Assembly (NCBI RefSeq): GCF_914767665.1
Contig: NC_059506.1
Coordinates: 930,001 to 994,000 of the forward strand
Length of the DNA: 64,000 bases
Direction: 5' to 3'
DNA from: Harmonia axyridis
Taxonomy: Eukaryota; Arthropoda; Insecta; Coleoptera; Coccinellidae
The number at the start of each line of letters is the position of its first letter. The first letter of the stretch is position 1. The notes beneath the pieces were generated by a model, which did no database searches, was not told the DNA's origin, and was given only the letters and a program-made list of their open reading frames with translations. The position numbers and the translations under genes are program-made. This document shows, piece after piece, positions 55,415 through 64,000 of the stretch.

Positions 55415-55735
55415 ATACAGGGTGTTCCAAATTAAGTCGGCACCATTGCCAACTACGATTTCGGTTAAATGGGAAAACTGGTAGCATTTTTAGTGGCCTT
55501 CTCGATGCCGAAAACAAAACAAAAATTGACAGTCGCGTTGTCATAATATCTCGGATCAAATCTATAACAATAACACAAACTGAACTGAAATCAATGAAAT
55601 TTCATTGACAGAAGAGTCAATGACATTTCCGATACCAACCGAACTTCTGCAATATCAAAATATTACTAACTAAGCCATTACCAACTTGATTTCGATTTTC
55701 CCCAGCCGTCCGGGATGTCAATAGTTCCTGAAAGG
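55415..55735. repeat. ACAGGGTGTTCC-ended repeat, one end
   Basis: It begins 'tatacagggtgttccaaatt', the common arthropod MITE terminus. The opposite end was not found. Confidence 0.45.
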
Positions 55736-55741
55736 ACTATA

Positions 55742-56283
55742 CCATAATAGTATATTCTAAAACAATTTGCAGGAAGGGCTCCTATTCCAACACGAATGAG
55801 TGTTGGAATTGCCTTCTGCAACGAGTATTAGACAATATTTTCTCTATTTCAGTCAAGTTTTGTGAAATATTGTCGAAATTCAATGAAAAATTCAGATTAT
55901 ACATCCTAGTGACATTTGTATTGTATCTTGGCAGTTGGTGTGACTGTTACGAAAATTGACAGATTACGGAATTTCAGTTTGAATCGTACGTTTCGAATTT
56001 TGAAATAATTTATAATTACGCATGAAACTCGTCAATTATGTCTGACGAGATCGATTTAACACCAACAGAATTAAGAGAAATTGCGAATATAATGTCGCAA
56101 ATCATTTCACTAAATCCAAATTACATTATATTGACACTTTGACGTGAGTTGAATTTTGATAGGATTGGAAGTCATAGATAGACAACCACAAAACAAAAAA
56201 TATAACTGAAACAATGCTGTAATGAGTTCATTACGGCACTGTTTTTAGAACTGTAATGAACTCATTACGATACTGAAATAGAA
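55742..56283 (+). repeat. 'TTCCAACAC' repeat, copy 4
   Basis: A complete copy parallel to 42120-42671, with the same left start, internal TTTTCTCTATTTCAGT, terminal palindrome and ACTGAAATAGA end. At 56039 an ATG opens 'MSDEIDLTPTELREIANI' and continues for about 35 codons. Confidence 0.8.
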
Positions 56284-56473
56284 AAATATAATTCATAATA
56301 TCCTTCTGTGTATTTTATTCCATGAAGATAGCTGTAAACATGATCCAAAACTTGGAATAATGGAAGTCTTACATCTTTTCCTCTGACGCTATATCTAATA
56401 ACGACCAAACTGCGCCAATACTCTCATCAAGCCCTACTTTGTAATAAGAGATTAATTCGTTTATATTTTCTAG

Positions 56474-56795
56474 GAGGAAGAAATATGGAAAAGTTCAGCG
56501 AAATACGACAGCTATTCCGACAACTTCAACATGCCTTCAACCTCTGGTGCGAACCTGAACACTTCGAACATCTTGGACCACACTCCCGCCCGTCTTGTGA
56601 GCCGGGTCACCTCTTCGAACTGGACCGACGTAGCCTCAATTCTGACTTCCATTGGTCTAGACGACAGATACGTGAACCTGTTGGACAGTCACGAGATCGA
56701 TTTGACCACTTTTGCGACCCTGAACGACGAGGACTTGGCGAAGATTGGCGTCAGGGCATTCGGGGCAAGGAAGAAGATGCTTTTGGCAATTGCTG
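56474..56795 (+). CDS. BicC: Bicaudal C, SAM-domain exon
   Basis: TTTCTAG|GAG at phase 0, donor GCTG|GTTTGT leaving phase 1. After a short linker the SAM domain runs from about 'SSNWTDVASILTSIGLDD' through 'LLDSHEIDLTTFATLNDED' and 'LAKIGVRAFGARKKMLLAI'. SAM domains of BicC polymerise head to tail and gather the protein into cytoplasmic granules. The key helix 5 ('FGARKKMLLAI') is intact. Alternative-frame ORFs over the exon are shadows. A stack of LINEs starts 21 bases after the donor. Confidence 0.95.
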
Positions 56796-56832
56796 GTTTG
56801 TACATTTCTACATCACTTATGTACCTTCTTTA

Positions 56833-58061
56833 TCCCCGACTTTTGCCTATACGCGTAGGATTTCTCCTCGCCGTCGGCTTCTCACTCCTCGCTAAGAGGA
56901 ACATTCATTCAATCCCAGATATTTAAAATATCAGAAGGGTAGAGCTCGGTCGTGTCCGGTCCTTGTGGTCCCCCTGGTTATTGTCGAACTTCTGGTCCTC
57001 TTACACGTGATCCTTGGACCTGTCCTTCGCTTCCTAGGAATTTTCTCACCGTCCTTGCAGTACCTAAAAGAACAGCTTTTTGCATTATATTACATATATA
57101 CTCACTAAGTCCCAGTTGCTTGATATTCCTCTTCAGATTTTTGGGCACTATTCTAGTTGTTGAGATGATAATTGGAATATTTCTCGTTGATATCATTCCC
57201 CACTGGCGCTTTATCTGAAATTCGAGGTCTCTATATTTTGAAATTTTTTCGACCTCCTTTTGATCCAGGTTGTTGTTATTTGGTATCGCTACGTCAACGA
57301 GTAATGCTGTCTTTTGATGTTTATCGACAAGCAATATATCTGGTCTATTGTGAGGGACTGTTTTATCAGTCAAAACTGTACGATCCCAGTACAGCTTATA
57401 GCGTTCGTTTTCCAGGATGGTCTCCGGTCGATACTTGTAATATGGCATTTTCCAGAATGAATTAGTTTTAATATGGTTGCCAATTCTTGGTGTAGTATCT
57501 TTCCTACTGCATCGTGTCTCTCTTTATATTCATTTCCTGCAAACATTTGACATCCTCCCGTGATATGTTGGATTGTCTCATTTGTTGGACACCCATAACG
57601 GCATCGATCGTCAGTAATAGTTCGATCCTTTATGATATGCTTGCAGTAATTTCTAGTTGAGATCACTTGATCTTGGATGGCTAAAAGAAAACCTTCCGTT
57701 TCTGGGTACATTGCACCTGATGTGAGCCAATAGTTCGACGCTTCAATGTCGACATGATCCTGGTTCACCTCGTTGAAATATCTTCCATGCAGGGGCTTCT
57801 CTCTCCATCTTTCCAGTTTTTCTTGGTTTATCTGGTGGTTGTATGAAAATTGCTCCTTGTGAAGTTGTAAAGGTGTTGATTCGTCTGCTTCACACAGTAT
57901 TTTGTAGAACTCTGATGTACTTGCTTGATCTCTGAAGTATTCCCGTAGGCTTTCTATCTGCCCACTAGCAAGTTCCATGATGTCCGTAAGACCTCTGCCT
58001 CCTTTATTTCTCGGCAGTGTAGTCCTCTCAATGCTGCTTTTCGGATGGTGCTTGTTTGCTT
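56833..58061 (-). mobile_element. REL-endonuclease-type LINE, 5'-truncated
   Basis: Flanked by the same 16-17 bases, TTATGTACCTTCTTTAT, at 56817-56833 and 58062-58078. Minus-strand coding includes 'HHPKSSIERTTLPRNKGGRG', then at 57370-57978 a zinc-knuckle-like 'CRYGCPTNETIQHITGGC'. In a shifted frame at 56978-57448 comes 'NRPDILLVDKHQKTALLVDV', resembling the restriction-like endonuclease of R2/R4-type retrotransposons. The reverse-transcriptase core is missing and a frameshift near 57430 splits the two ORFs, so it is inactive. Confidence 0.75.
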
Positions 58062-58079
58062 TTATGTACCTTCTTTATT

Positions 58080-59020
58080 ATTATTATTATTTGAACTGGG
58101 GTCGTTTTGGTTCTGTAAGCCTTCCGGGAACTGCGACCATGCAGATCTTTCGTTCACTACTCTACTCATTCATAGAAACCCAGGGAGGTCGTCAATGACG
58201 TTAATAAAATTGACAACCTCCTTAGGGGCCTTGGCTGTTACCTCTCTGGTATCCAGGACCTGCTTACCCATGTGGATGGTTCTTAGGACAGCCAGCTCCG
58301 AACACTTGCATACCAAGTGTTCGGCTGTTTCTGCTTCCGATCCACAGAGCCTGCAAATCTCGTCTGCTGACTTTCCCATACGGTATAAATGATGTTTGTA
58401 CCGACAGTGCCCAGTCAGCAGTCCCACCATCACCCGAAGCTCCGCTCGTGACAGCTTCAGGAGCTTTTTGGCGTAGGTAGGTGAAATCTTCACGAATTTC
58501 TTTGCCTGAACAAGTCTAGGAGTGTTAGTCCAGTGGATTGTCCTACTGTTCAACTCCCATAGCTGGACCGCAGCTTTATATTGGTCTTTTCCTATCCCAC
58601 AGAAAGGCTCAGGTCCGGCAGGTCTTAACCTTGATGCACTTTTTGCAAGTTCATCCGCTCTTTCATTTCCTTCAACCCCACAGTGCCCTGGTACCCATAG
58701 TAGAGTCACCTTATTTCCTCGGGCCAGTTGCTTTATGGTGTTACGGCACTCCCAAGTCAGCAAAGACCCCTGACAACACGATTCCAGAGATCTCAGCGTG
58801 GTTTGGCTGTCCGTAGTGATGTAGATATGCGCCCCCTTGAGGTTCATTTTGAGACACTCCTGGGCGCATACATAAACAGCCATTATCTCGGTCTGTAGAA
58901 TCGAGGGCTCACTGCCCAGGGCTTTAGAGATCCTCAGTTCAGGTCCATATATCCCAATGCCGGTGCCCTTCTCTGTTTTTGATCCATCTGTGAACCATAT
59001 GGATGACTTTTTGTCCAGAC
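58080..59020 (-). mobile_element. RNase H-bearing LINE, 5'-truncated
   Basis: TACCTTCTTTATT lies at both edges (58067-58079, 59021-59033) and (ATT)n marks the 3' tail, as in I/R1-like elements. The minus ORF 58170-59060 encodes an RNase H domain: 'IWFTDGSKTEKGTG' (Asp), 'LQTEIMAVYVCAQE' (Glu), 'IYITTDSQTTLRSL' (Asp), 'LLWVPGHCGVEGNERADELA' (His/Asp). A Cys/His knuckle 'CRLCGSEAETAEHLVCKC' follows. The reverse transcriptase is absent. Confidence 0.88.
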
Positions 59021-59033
59021 TACCTTCTTTATT

Positions 59034-59271
59034 ACTGAAGGTTGCCGACAATTTCAGCAAACTCCCTCCTACTCAAAGCTCTTCTAAACAGGGTGTGTGT
59101 GTCCAACGCACTCCACTCTCTAACATTATCAAGCCACGAACATTTTCGTCTTCCGGGACCTCTTCGGCCATCTACTTCTCCTTCCATGAGTAGTCTCAAA
59201 AATTCGGAATCCCTTTGAGTTAGAAAAAAATGAATGCCACATTTTCTGCCTCGATTTTTGATAGAATTCAT
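59034..59271 (-). pseudogene. RTE-like LINE C-terminal fragment
   Basis: 'LLMEGEVDGRRGPGRRKCSW', 'LDNVREWSALDTHTLFRRAL' and 'REFAEIVGNLQ' match the conserved C-terminal tail of RTE/BovB-like reverse transcriptases common in insects. Only about 80 residues remain. Its 3' end coincides with the target in which the next two LINEs inserted. Confidence 0.7.
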
Positions 59272-59577
59272 TTGATGAAAACCTTATTAATTCAACTGTT
59301 TTCAAGCTACTAGGGCTACTATTTATGTATTGAGAATTGGCAACACTGATATTGCCCACTGAAATCTGATATTGACATCGTAAAATTTTACATTTTTTGT
59401 GTAATATGTACTCAAACGTTTTGACGTACGAGCACCATTTTCGTTGTTTACAGTATTTTGAAAATTGCATCTCTGTCAAAATATGAATTTAACTCGTGAA
59501 AATTTTCGAGCAATGAATGCATCTATCAACTAAATTTAACTTTTGGCGATGAAGCATCATTTAAAGCCATTGTATCT

Positions 59578-60476
59578 AAAGGGTGTTTTTTTTTCGAGGT
59601 ATATAACTTTAAGTTGGCATTACTGTTCAAGATGGCGACCGATTTAACAGCTGGTTTGGCAATTCATCATGAATCGACTCACGTCTAAACAACGCTTGTA
59701 AATAGTGCAATTTTATTTCGAACATAATGGTTCTGTGCGGAATACGTATCGCGCACTACGTCCATTTTATTTTGTTTAGCGATGAAGAACACTTCTGGTT
59801 GAATGGCAACGTCAACAAACAAAACTTCCGCATTTGGAGTGAAGCTAATCCTCAAGTGTATGTCGAAATACCGTTACATCCAGAAAAACTGACTGTTTTG
59901 TGCGCTTTATGGGCTGGTGGAATCATTGGTCCGTACTTCTTCAAAAACGATGATGGCCAGAACGTTACAGTCAATGGTGATGGGTATAGAGCCATGATTA
60001 CTAACTTTTTCATTCCTGAATTGAACAACCATGATGTCCAGGAGCTGTGATTCCAACAAGACGGCGCAACATGTCACACAGCTCGTGCCACAATCGATTT
60101 ATTGAAAGACACGTTTGGTGACCGCCTAATTTCACGTTTGGGACCTGTGAATTGGCCTCCAAGATCTTGTGATTTAACACCGCTAAACTACTTTCTGTGG
60201 GGCTATGTTAAGTCATTGGTCTATGCGGATGAGCCACAAACCCTTGACCATTTGGAAGACAACATTCGCCGTGTTATTGCCGATATACGGCCACAAATGT
60301 TGGAGAAAGTCATCGAAAATTGGACGTCCAGATTGGAGTACATCCGAGCCAGAAATCATATTTAAAATGTAATGGCACAAGATTATCTTGCGGATAAATA
60401 AAATTTATGTCAATCGAATAATCAATCGTTGTTTTTTTCAATTTAAAATTCTTTAGCTCTAAAAAAAACACCCTTA
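59578..60476 (+). mobile_element. DD41D element, copy B
   Basis: Both ends are well preserved: GGGTGTTTTTTTTCGAGG at the left and CTCTAAAAAAAACACCC at the right, next to TA. The coding region (59727-60365) carries the shared internal deletion, and a Trp codon is changed to TGA before 'FQQDG' (near 60050). The catalytic motifs and the C-terminus 'MLEKVIENWTSRLEYIRA' are otherwise the most complete of the three copies. Confidence 0.92.
59727..60365 (+). pseudogene. DD41D transposase, copy B (nonsense mutation)
   Basis: Two ORFs in the same overall frame (59727-60050 and 60102-60365) are separated by the TGA after 'NNHDVQEL'. The first Asp is in 'FSDEEHFW' and the third in 'PLNYFLW', where Asn replaces the expected Asp, so one catalytic residue is lost as well. 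Confidence 0.85.
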
Positions 60477-61211
60477 GAACTAATATTTGCGAAGCCCCTA
60501 ATTCGATTATTCCGAGCCTTCTCTAAAAATTTCAAGCTTTCAGGTCTTCTCGTTCGGGAGCTGTCGTGTTTCGATTACACAGAATAGAATTTGAGAACGG
60601 ATCAATGAGTCGAATCTTAGAGTTTGAGACCTGTCCCGATACGACTCAAAATTGGGAAATTGCCAAATATGAAAATTAGCCCTCAGTTCAAAGAACAACC
60701 GCTGAATAATGTGGAAATCTTGAAAACAAAAGTCAAATATACAAATGAAAACGTTTTATTTCGACACTTATTGCGAACACGCTGTACAAAACATTAAATT
60801 TCTTATCCTTTCAACAATTCTCGTTCAGCGCATGATTGAACCGAATAAGAATAAAATCTCCCCAGGGTAGGTTTTCTCCTTGGTAGTAAAAGGGTTGTAA
60901 GTCATAAAGATGGTGATTATCAGATCCTTTCCTTCCACCATTCTTGGCACGAAATGAAGACTATAGAAATGTATGTTATCGATTTGATTTTATTCAATTT
61001 GGGGAGGGAATATTGGCGGAAACCTTGTGCCTGTCTGCCATTTCATCCTTTGTGAACCCACGTTAATAGATCTTATAGAAGAGTCGGTACTTATATTCAG
61101 AGAAGCCGATTATTTTTCTCTGGGAGTCGTATTTGATTCATGCGGATGTCAACTCTCCCATCCAATCGGCAGCACTGTTTTATGAGCCTATATTTTTACA
61201 ATCGCCATAAC
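60477..61211. other. BicC intron, nothing recognised
   Basis: No ORF or repeat of note. Confidence 0.4.
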
Positions 61212-62133
61212 GAGAGATGAGCGATACCGTGATTTCTAGATCACGTTGTGAAACGGGAACGTTACTTTATGATATCAGTGAAATTAAAGCGTGACGTGAT
61301 CACTGTTTAGGTTGCTTGTTATTAATATTTGTATGAATCACCCAATCCTTAGTTCGTTTATCTTTGCAACTCGAATTGTTCACTATTATCATTCAAAGCA
61401 TAGCAAAATTAATGAAAAATTATTATGAAATCATCCATTTTTCTTACATTTTCAACTTTTTTCCTTATTTCAGCTTTAGTTAGGAACGTAACAGAAGGAT
61501 ATCGATTTTTCAAATGTTTCCTCAAATTTGAAGAGGTGGTTTTGAAAGATAATTTCAACTTGCATAAATTACAAGTAGCATAATTTACATCAACTTTTGA
61601 GAAGAAAGCCCAAAGATTGCTGGTCTTTCACCTGTTATTATTCTTTCGCCTATTATTATTATGTCTCTGACGTGTTTTCGTTTATTTTTTATAATACAGA
61701 GTACCATTTATTGCTTCGGTCGGCAACTTCAATATAGAAAGAATTTCTTTGGGGTTGTTTATCAAAGATAAGCATAAAATCAGAATTTTATTGCCATCAC
61801 CAATTATGCAGTAATTCGGTAGTTATTATTTGTTTGTAGCAAGTATTTATTGTTTAACAATCCTACAAAAATACTTCCTAAAGCAGGCGAAGTTGCCTAC
61901 GATGCTGAGATTGTCATAAAAATATGCAATTATGTTATTCGAAAAAGGTTCCGAAGCAGGCTGCCTTCATAATTTACGATTGCAACGGACGATGATATGC
62001 CCTGAAAAGATCTGTGAAATGTTCAAACTGTGATCCCGTCACGCTCTGTATTCGTTTTTCGGAACCGTGACTACCTGTGACATTCTGATATCAGTGATTA
62101 AATCACAGTTCGTGAAATATCGCTCATCTCTAG
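61212..62133 (-). mobile_element. hAT non-autonomous element, 922 bp, 8-bp duplication
   Basis: The ends GAGAGATGAGCGATA and TATCGCTCATCTCTA are flanked by GCCATAAC on both sides (61204-61211, 62134-62141). The minus strand retains the BED-type zinc-finger segment seen at 13930-14120 but no catalytic region, so it is an internal-deletion derivative. It is the complete counterpart of 13590-14334. Confidence 0.9.
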
Positions 62134-62368
62134 CCATAACATGCGTTCGAGAAAATATCGGAATTGGTCATTCGAAAAACCCCCCTCAAGGGATTTTTGA
62201 TAGATGGTGAATTAAACTAGGGCTTTTGATTATTTTAACGTCGATTAGTTTTTACACAGTAAATTGATGAAAAAATTCAAGTGGAGTACCAATTTGGTGT
62301 CAGCGGCTTTTGAGCGCTCTTTCATTCATACGACTATTGCGGAGATCTACAGAACTGTTGTATGTAAT

Positions 62369-62960
62369 GGGTGTTTTTTTTCGAGGTATATAACTTTAAG
62401 TTGGCATTACTGTTCAAGATGGCGACCGATTTATCAGCTGTCAAGTGATTTATTCTCAGTTTGGTTTGAGAATTTATTATGAATAGACTCACGCCTGAAC
62501 AACGCTTGCAAATAGTGCAATTTTATTTCGAAAATAATGGTTCTGTGCGGAATACGTATCGCGCACTACGTCCATTTTTTTTTGTTTAGTGATGAAGCGC
62601 ACTTCTGGTTGAATGGATACTTCAACAAATAATACTGCCGCATTTGGAGTGAAGCTAATCCTCAAGTGTATGTCGAAACACCGTTACATCCAGAAAAACT
62701 GACTGTTTGGTGCGCTTTATGGGCTGGTGGAATCATTGGTCCGTACTTCTTCAAAAACGATGATGACCAGAACGTTACAGTCAATGGTGATCGGTATAGA
62801 GCCATGATTACTAACTTTTTCATTCCTGAATTGAACAACCATGATGTCCAGGAGCTGTGGTTCCAACAAGACGGCGCAATATGTCACACAGCTCGTGCCA
62901 CAATCGATTTATTGAAAGACACGTTTGGTGACCGCCTAATTTCACGTTTTGGACCTGTTA
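62369..62960 (+). mobile_element. DD41D element, copy C, 3'-truncated
   Basis: The left end GGGTGTTTTTTTTCGAGG is intact. The coding region has the same internal deletion as A and B, a TAA and a frameshift near 62590-62635, then 'VYVETPLHPEKL' through 'WFQQDGAICHTA'. It stops abruptly after 'LISRFGPV', before the third catalytic Asp. Confidence 0.9.
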
Positions 62961-63114
62961 TTTTGAAGAACTAAAATATTTGAAATAGAGTGGTCAGAAG
63001 ATTTCTATATTTTGAATAAATATTCAATGAATATTCGAATATTCAAATGTAGGGGTAACTTAATAATAACATAAAAATTGTTGGCAATCTCATGCGACTC
63101 CTTTTCAACCATGG

Positions 63115-63283
63115 CACTGAATGAATTATCGTATTATTTCTGCGCCATCTATAGCTCATGATTCTGCGCTATCTATTATCGAGTTACTTCTCCAAATCCA
63201 AATCCAACTACAGTAGCGACCCCTGGTGACTATTTCCTTTCCGTCAAACGGCGGTTGGCTTACTATCCTTTCCTTATACTATG
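63115..63283. repeat. Short copy of the 33.1 kb MITE
   Basis: 'gaatgaattatcgtattatt' and 'caaacggcggttggcttact' match the outer parts of 33125-33601. The central hairpin segment is absent, so it is an empty or deleted form. Confidence 0.75.
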
Positions 63284-63347
63284 ATATTACCTAGTAAATA
63301 GTAGGTAAAAAAAATTTACAGCTATTATTAATATGTTTTTTTTTCAG

Positions 63348-63445
63348 AACTTAATAAGAGATCATGTCCATTTTCCGCTGCTCCTGGTGCAGAACGAAAA
63401 AGCTCCTCAATTTCTCCAGTTAGCCCACGAGAAAATAATTGGTAA
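63348..63445 (+). CDS. BicC: Bicaudal C, terminal exon
   Basis: TTTTCAG|AA completes the split codon (G|AA) and encodes 'ELNKRSCPFSAAPGAERKSS', then 'SISPVSPRENNW' and TAA at 63443-63445. The 'AI.ELNK' continuation directly after the SAM domain is the conserved BicC C-terminus, which confirms the splice. The overlapping ORF at 63333-63629 in another frame is not used. Confidence 0.88.
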
Positions 63446-64000
63446 CGAAAGACCTGCTCGATTCGAACATTTATTATTTGCGTATAGAACATTTGTTTCC
63501 AAAATATTGTACTTTTTTAATACTGCGTATATGCGCCCGTTTGTTTTTCTCGACTGTCGTGTCTTATTTATTATATTATCCGTGTTTATTTTTTCTAAAT
63601 ATATATATATCCCATTTTTATTCATGTGAAAAGCATTGCAGCACTCCGTTCAGAAAAAAATTGCTCCTAAAATCGAACTTAATGCCAGTTGAAAAAAATT
63701 GAGCCCTCTTCCATTAATCGCCAGGTTTTTCGTTATTCAAAATATCAAAAATGACTTTGATAATTTTGAATCAATGACAGAACCTTTATTATTTCAGGTT
63801 CCGCAATTTTATTTATTTCATTGTGATTTTGTTTTACAACAAATGTGATATTTTATGTTCGTAAGTCTGTTTTCCTATCGTCGTTTTTTCTATTTATTGG
63901 TATATTGTATTATTATTTATGAGTTAATATATTTCAGCGAATATACTTAGGTATTATTTTAAGTATGGATATTGTAAACAAAAGTTTCGATTTATTATAG
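63446..64000 (+). other. BicC 3' untranslated region (probable)
   Basis: AT- and T-rich sequence after the stop codon. No AATAAA was seen before the window ends, so the poly(A) site is probably beyond 64000 or uses a variant signal. Confidence 0.5.

Noticed and set aside
56485..56895. 136-codon plus ORF over the SAM exon
   Set aside because: Wrong frame relative to the recognisable SAM domain.
63333..63702. ORFs of 98 and 87 codons after the last intron
   Set aside because: The first is out of frame with the BicC terminal exon and the second lies mostly in its 3' untranslated region. No motifs.

Overview
The window is AT-rich eukaryotic nuclear DNA. It has spliced genes with GT-AG introns, long introns, a 5.4 kb satellite and dense DNA transposons and LINE pieces. 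The conserved gene is Bicaudal C (BicC), which makes this an animal. The mix of mariner, Tc1, a DD41D family, hAT, a P-like THAP element and many ACAGGGTG-ended foldback elements points to an insect. A beetle is my guess, but nothing here proves the order.

BicC is the frame of the window. Six plus-strand exons (14669-14899, 45247-45640, 50087-50560, 52104-52345, 56474-56795, 63348-63445) join in phase into 586 codons plus a stop. They cover the middle KH region, a Ser/Pro/Gln-rich linker, the C-terminal SAM domain and the tail. The N-terminal exons are not visible and probably lie left of the window. The introns are 30.3, 4.4, 1.5, 4.1 and 6.6 kb.

1-14.6 kb: foldback elements, an orphan first exon of an ankyrin-type gene (1695-1968), a complete two-exon ankyrin gene on the minus strand (8238-10529) with a recognisable TATA/initiator promoter, a THAP element with target duplications, a LINE fragment and a hAT fragment. 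14.9-45.2 kb (one BicC intron): nested palindromic elements, an 89-bp satellite with about 61 monomers, a second orphan ankyrin exon, and two small divergent paralogous genes of unknown function arranged tail to tail (36738-38261 plus; 42747-43090 minus). 45.6-63.3 kb: BicC introns filled by a nearly full-length mariner, a Tc1 pseudogene, a 1.48 kb hAT-like element containing a minisatellite and a foldback, three related DD41D copies sharing one internal deletion, three LINEs stacked at one short target sequence, and a 922-bp hAT derivative with a perfect 8-bp duplication.

How it fits together: BicC is an RNA-binding translational regulator, and I expect it to be intact because all splice phases agree. 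The ankyrin gene and the small paralogue pair look like ordinary host genes inside or beside BicC introns. Almost everything else is transposon-derived. I see no multi-gene pathway or defence system. The least explained items are the paralogue pair, the dispersed 'TTCCAACAC' repeat with a conserved peptide start, and the repeated orphan ankyrin first exons.
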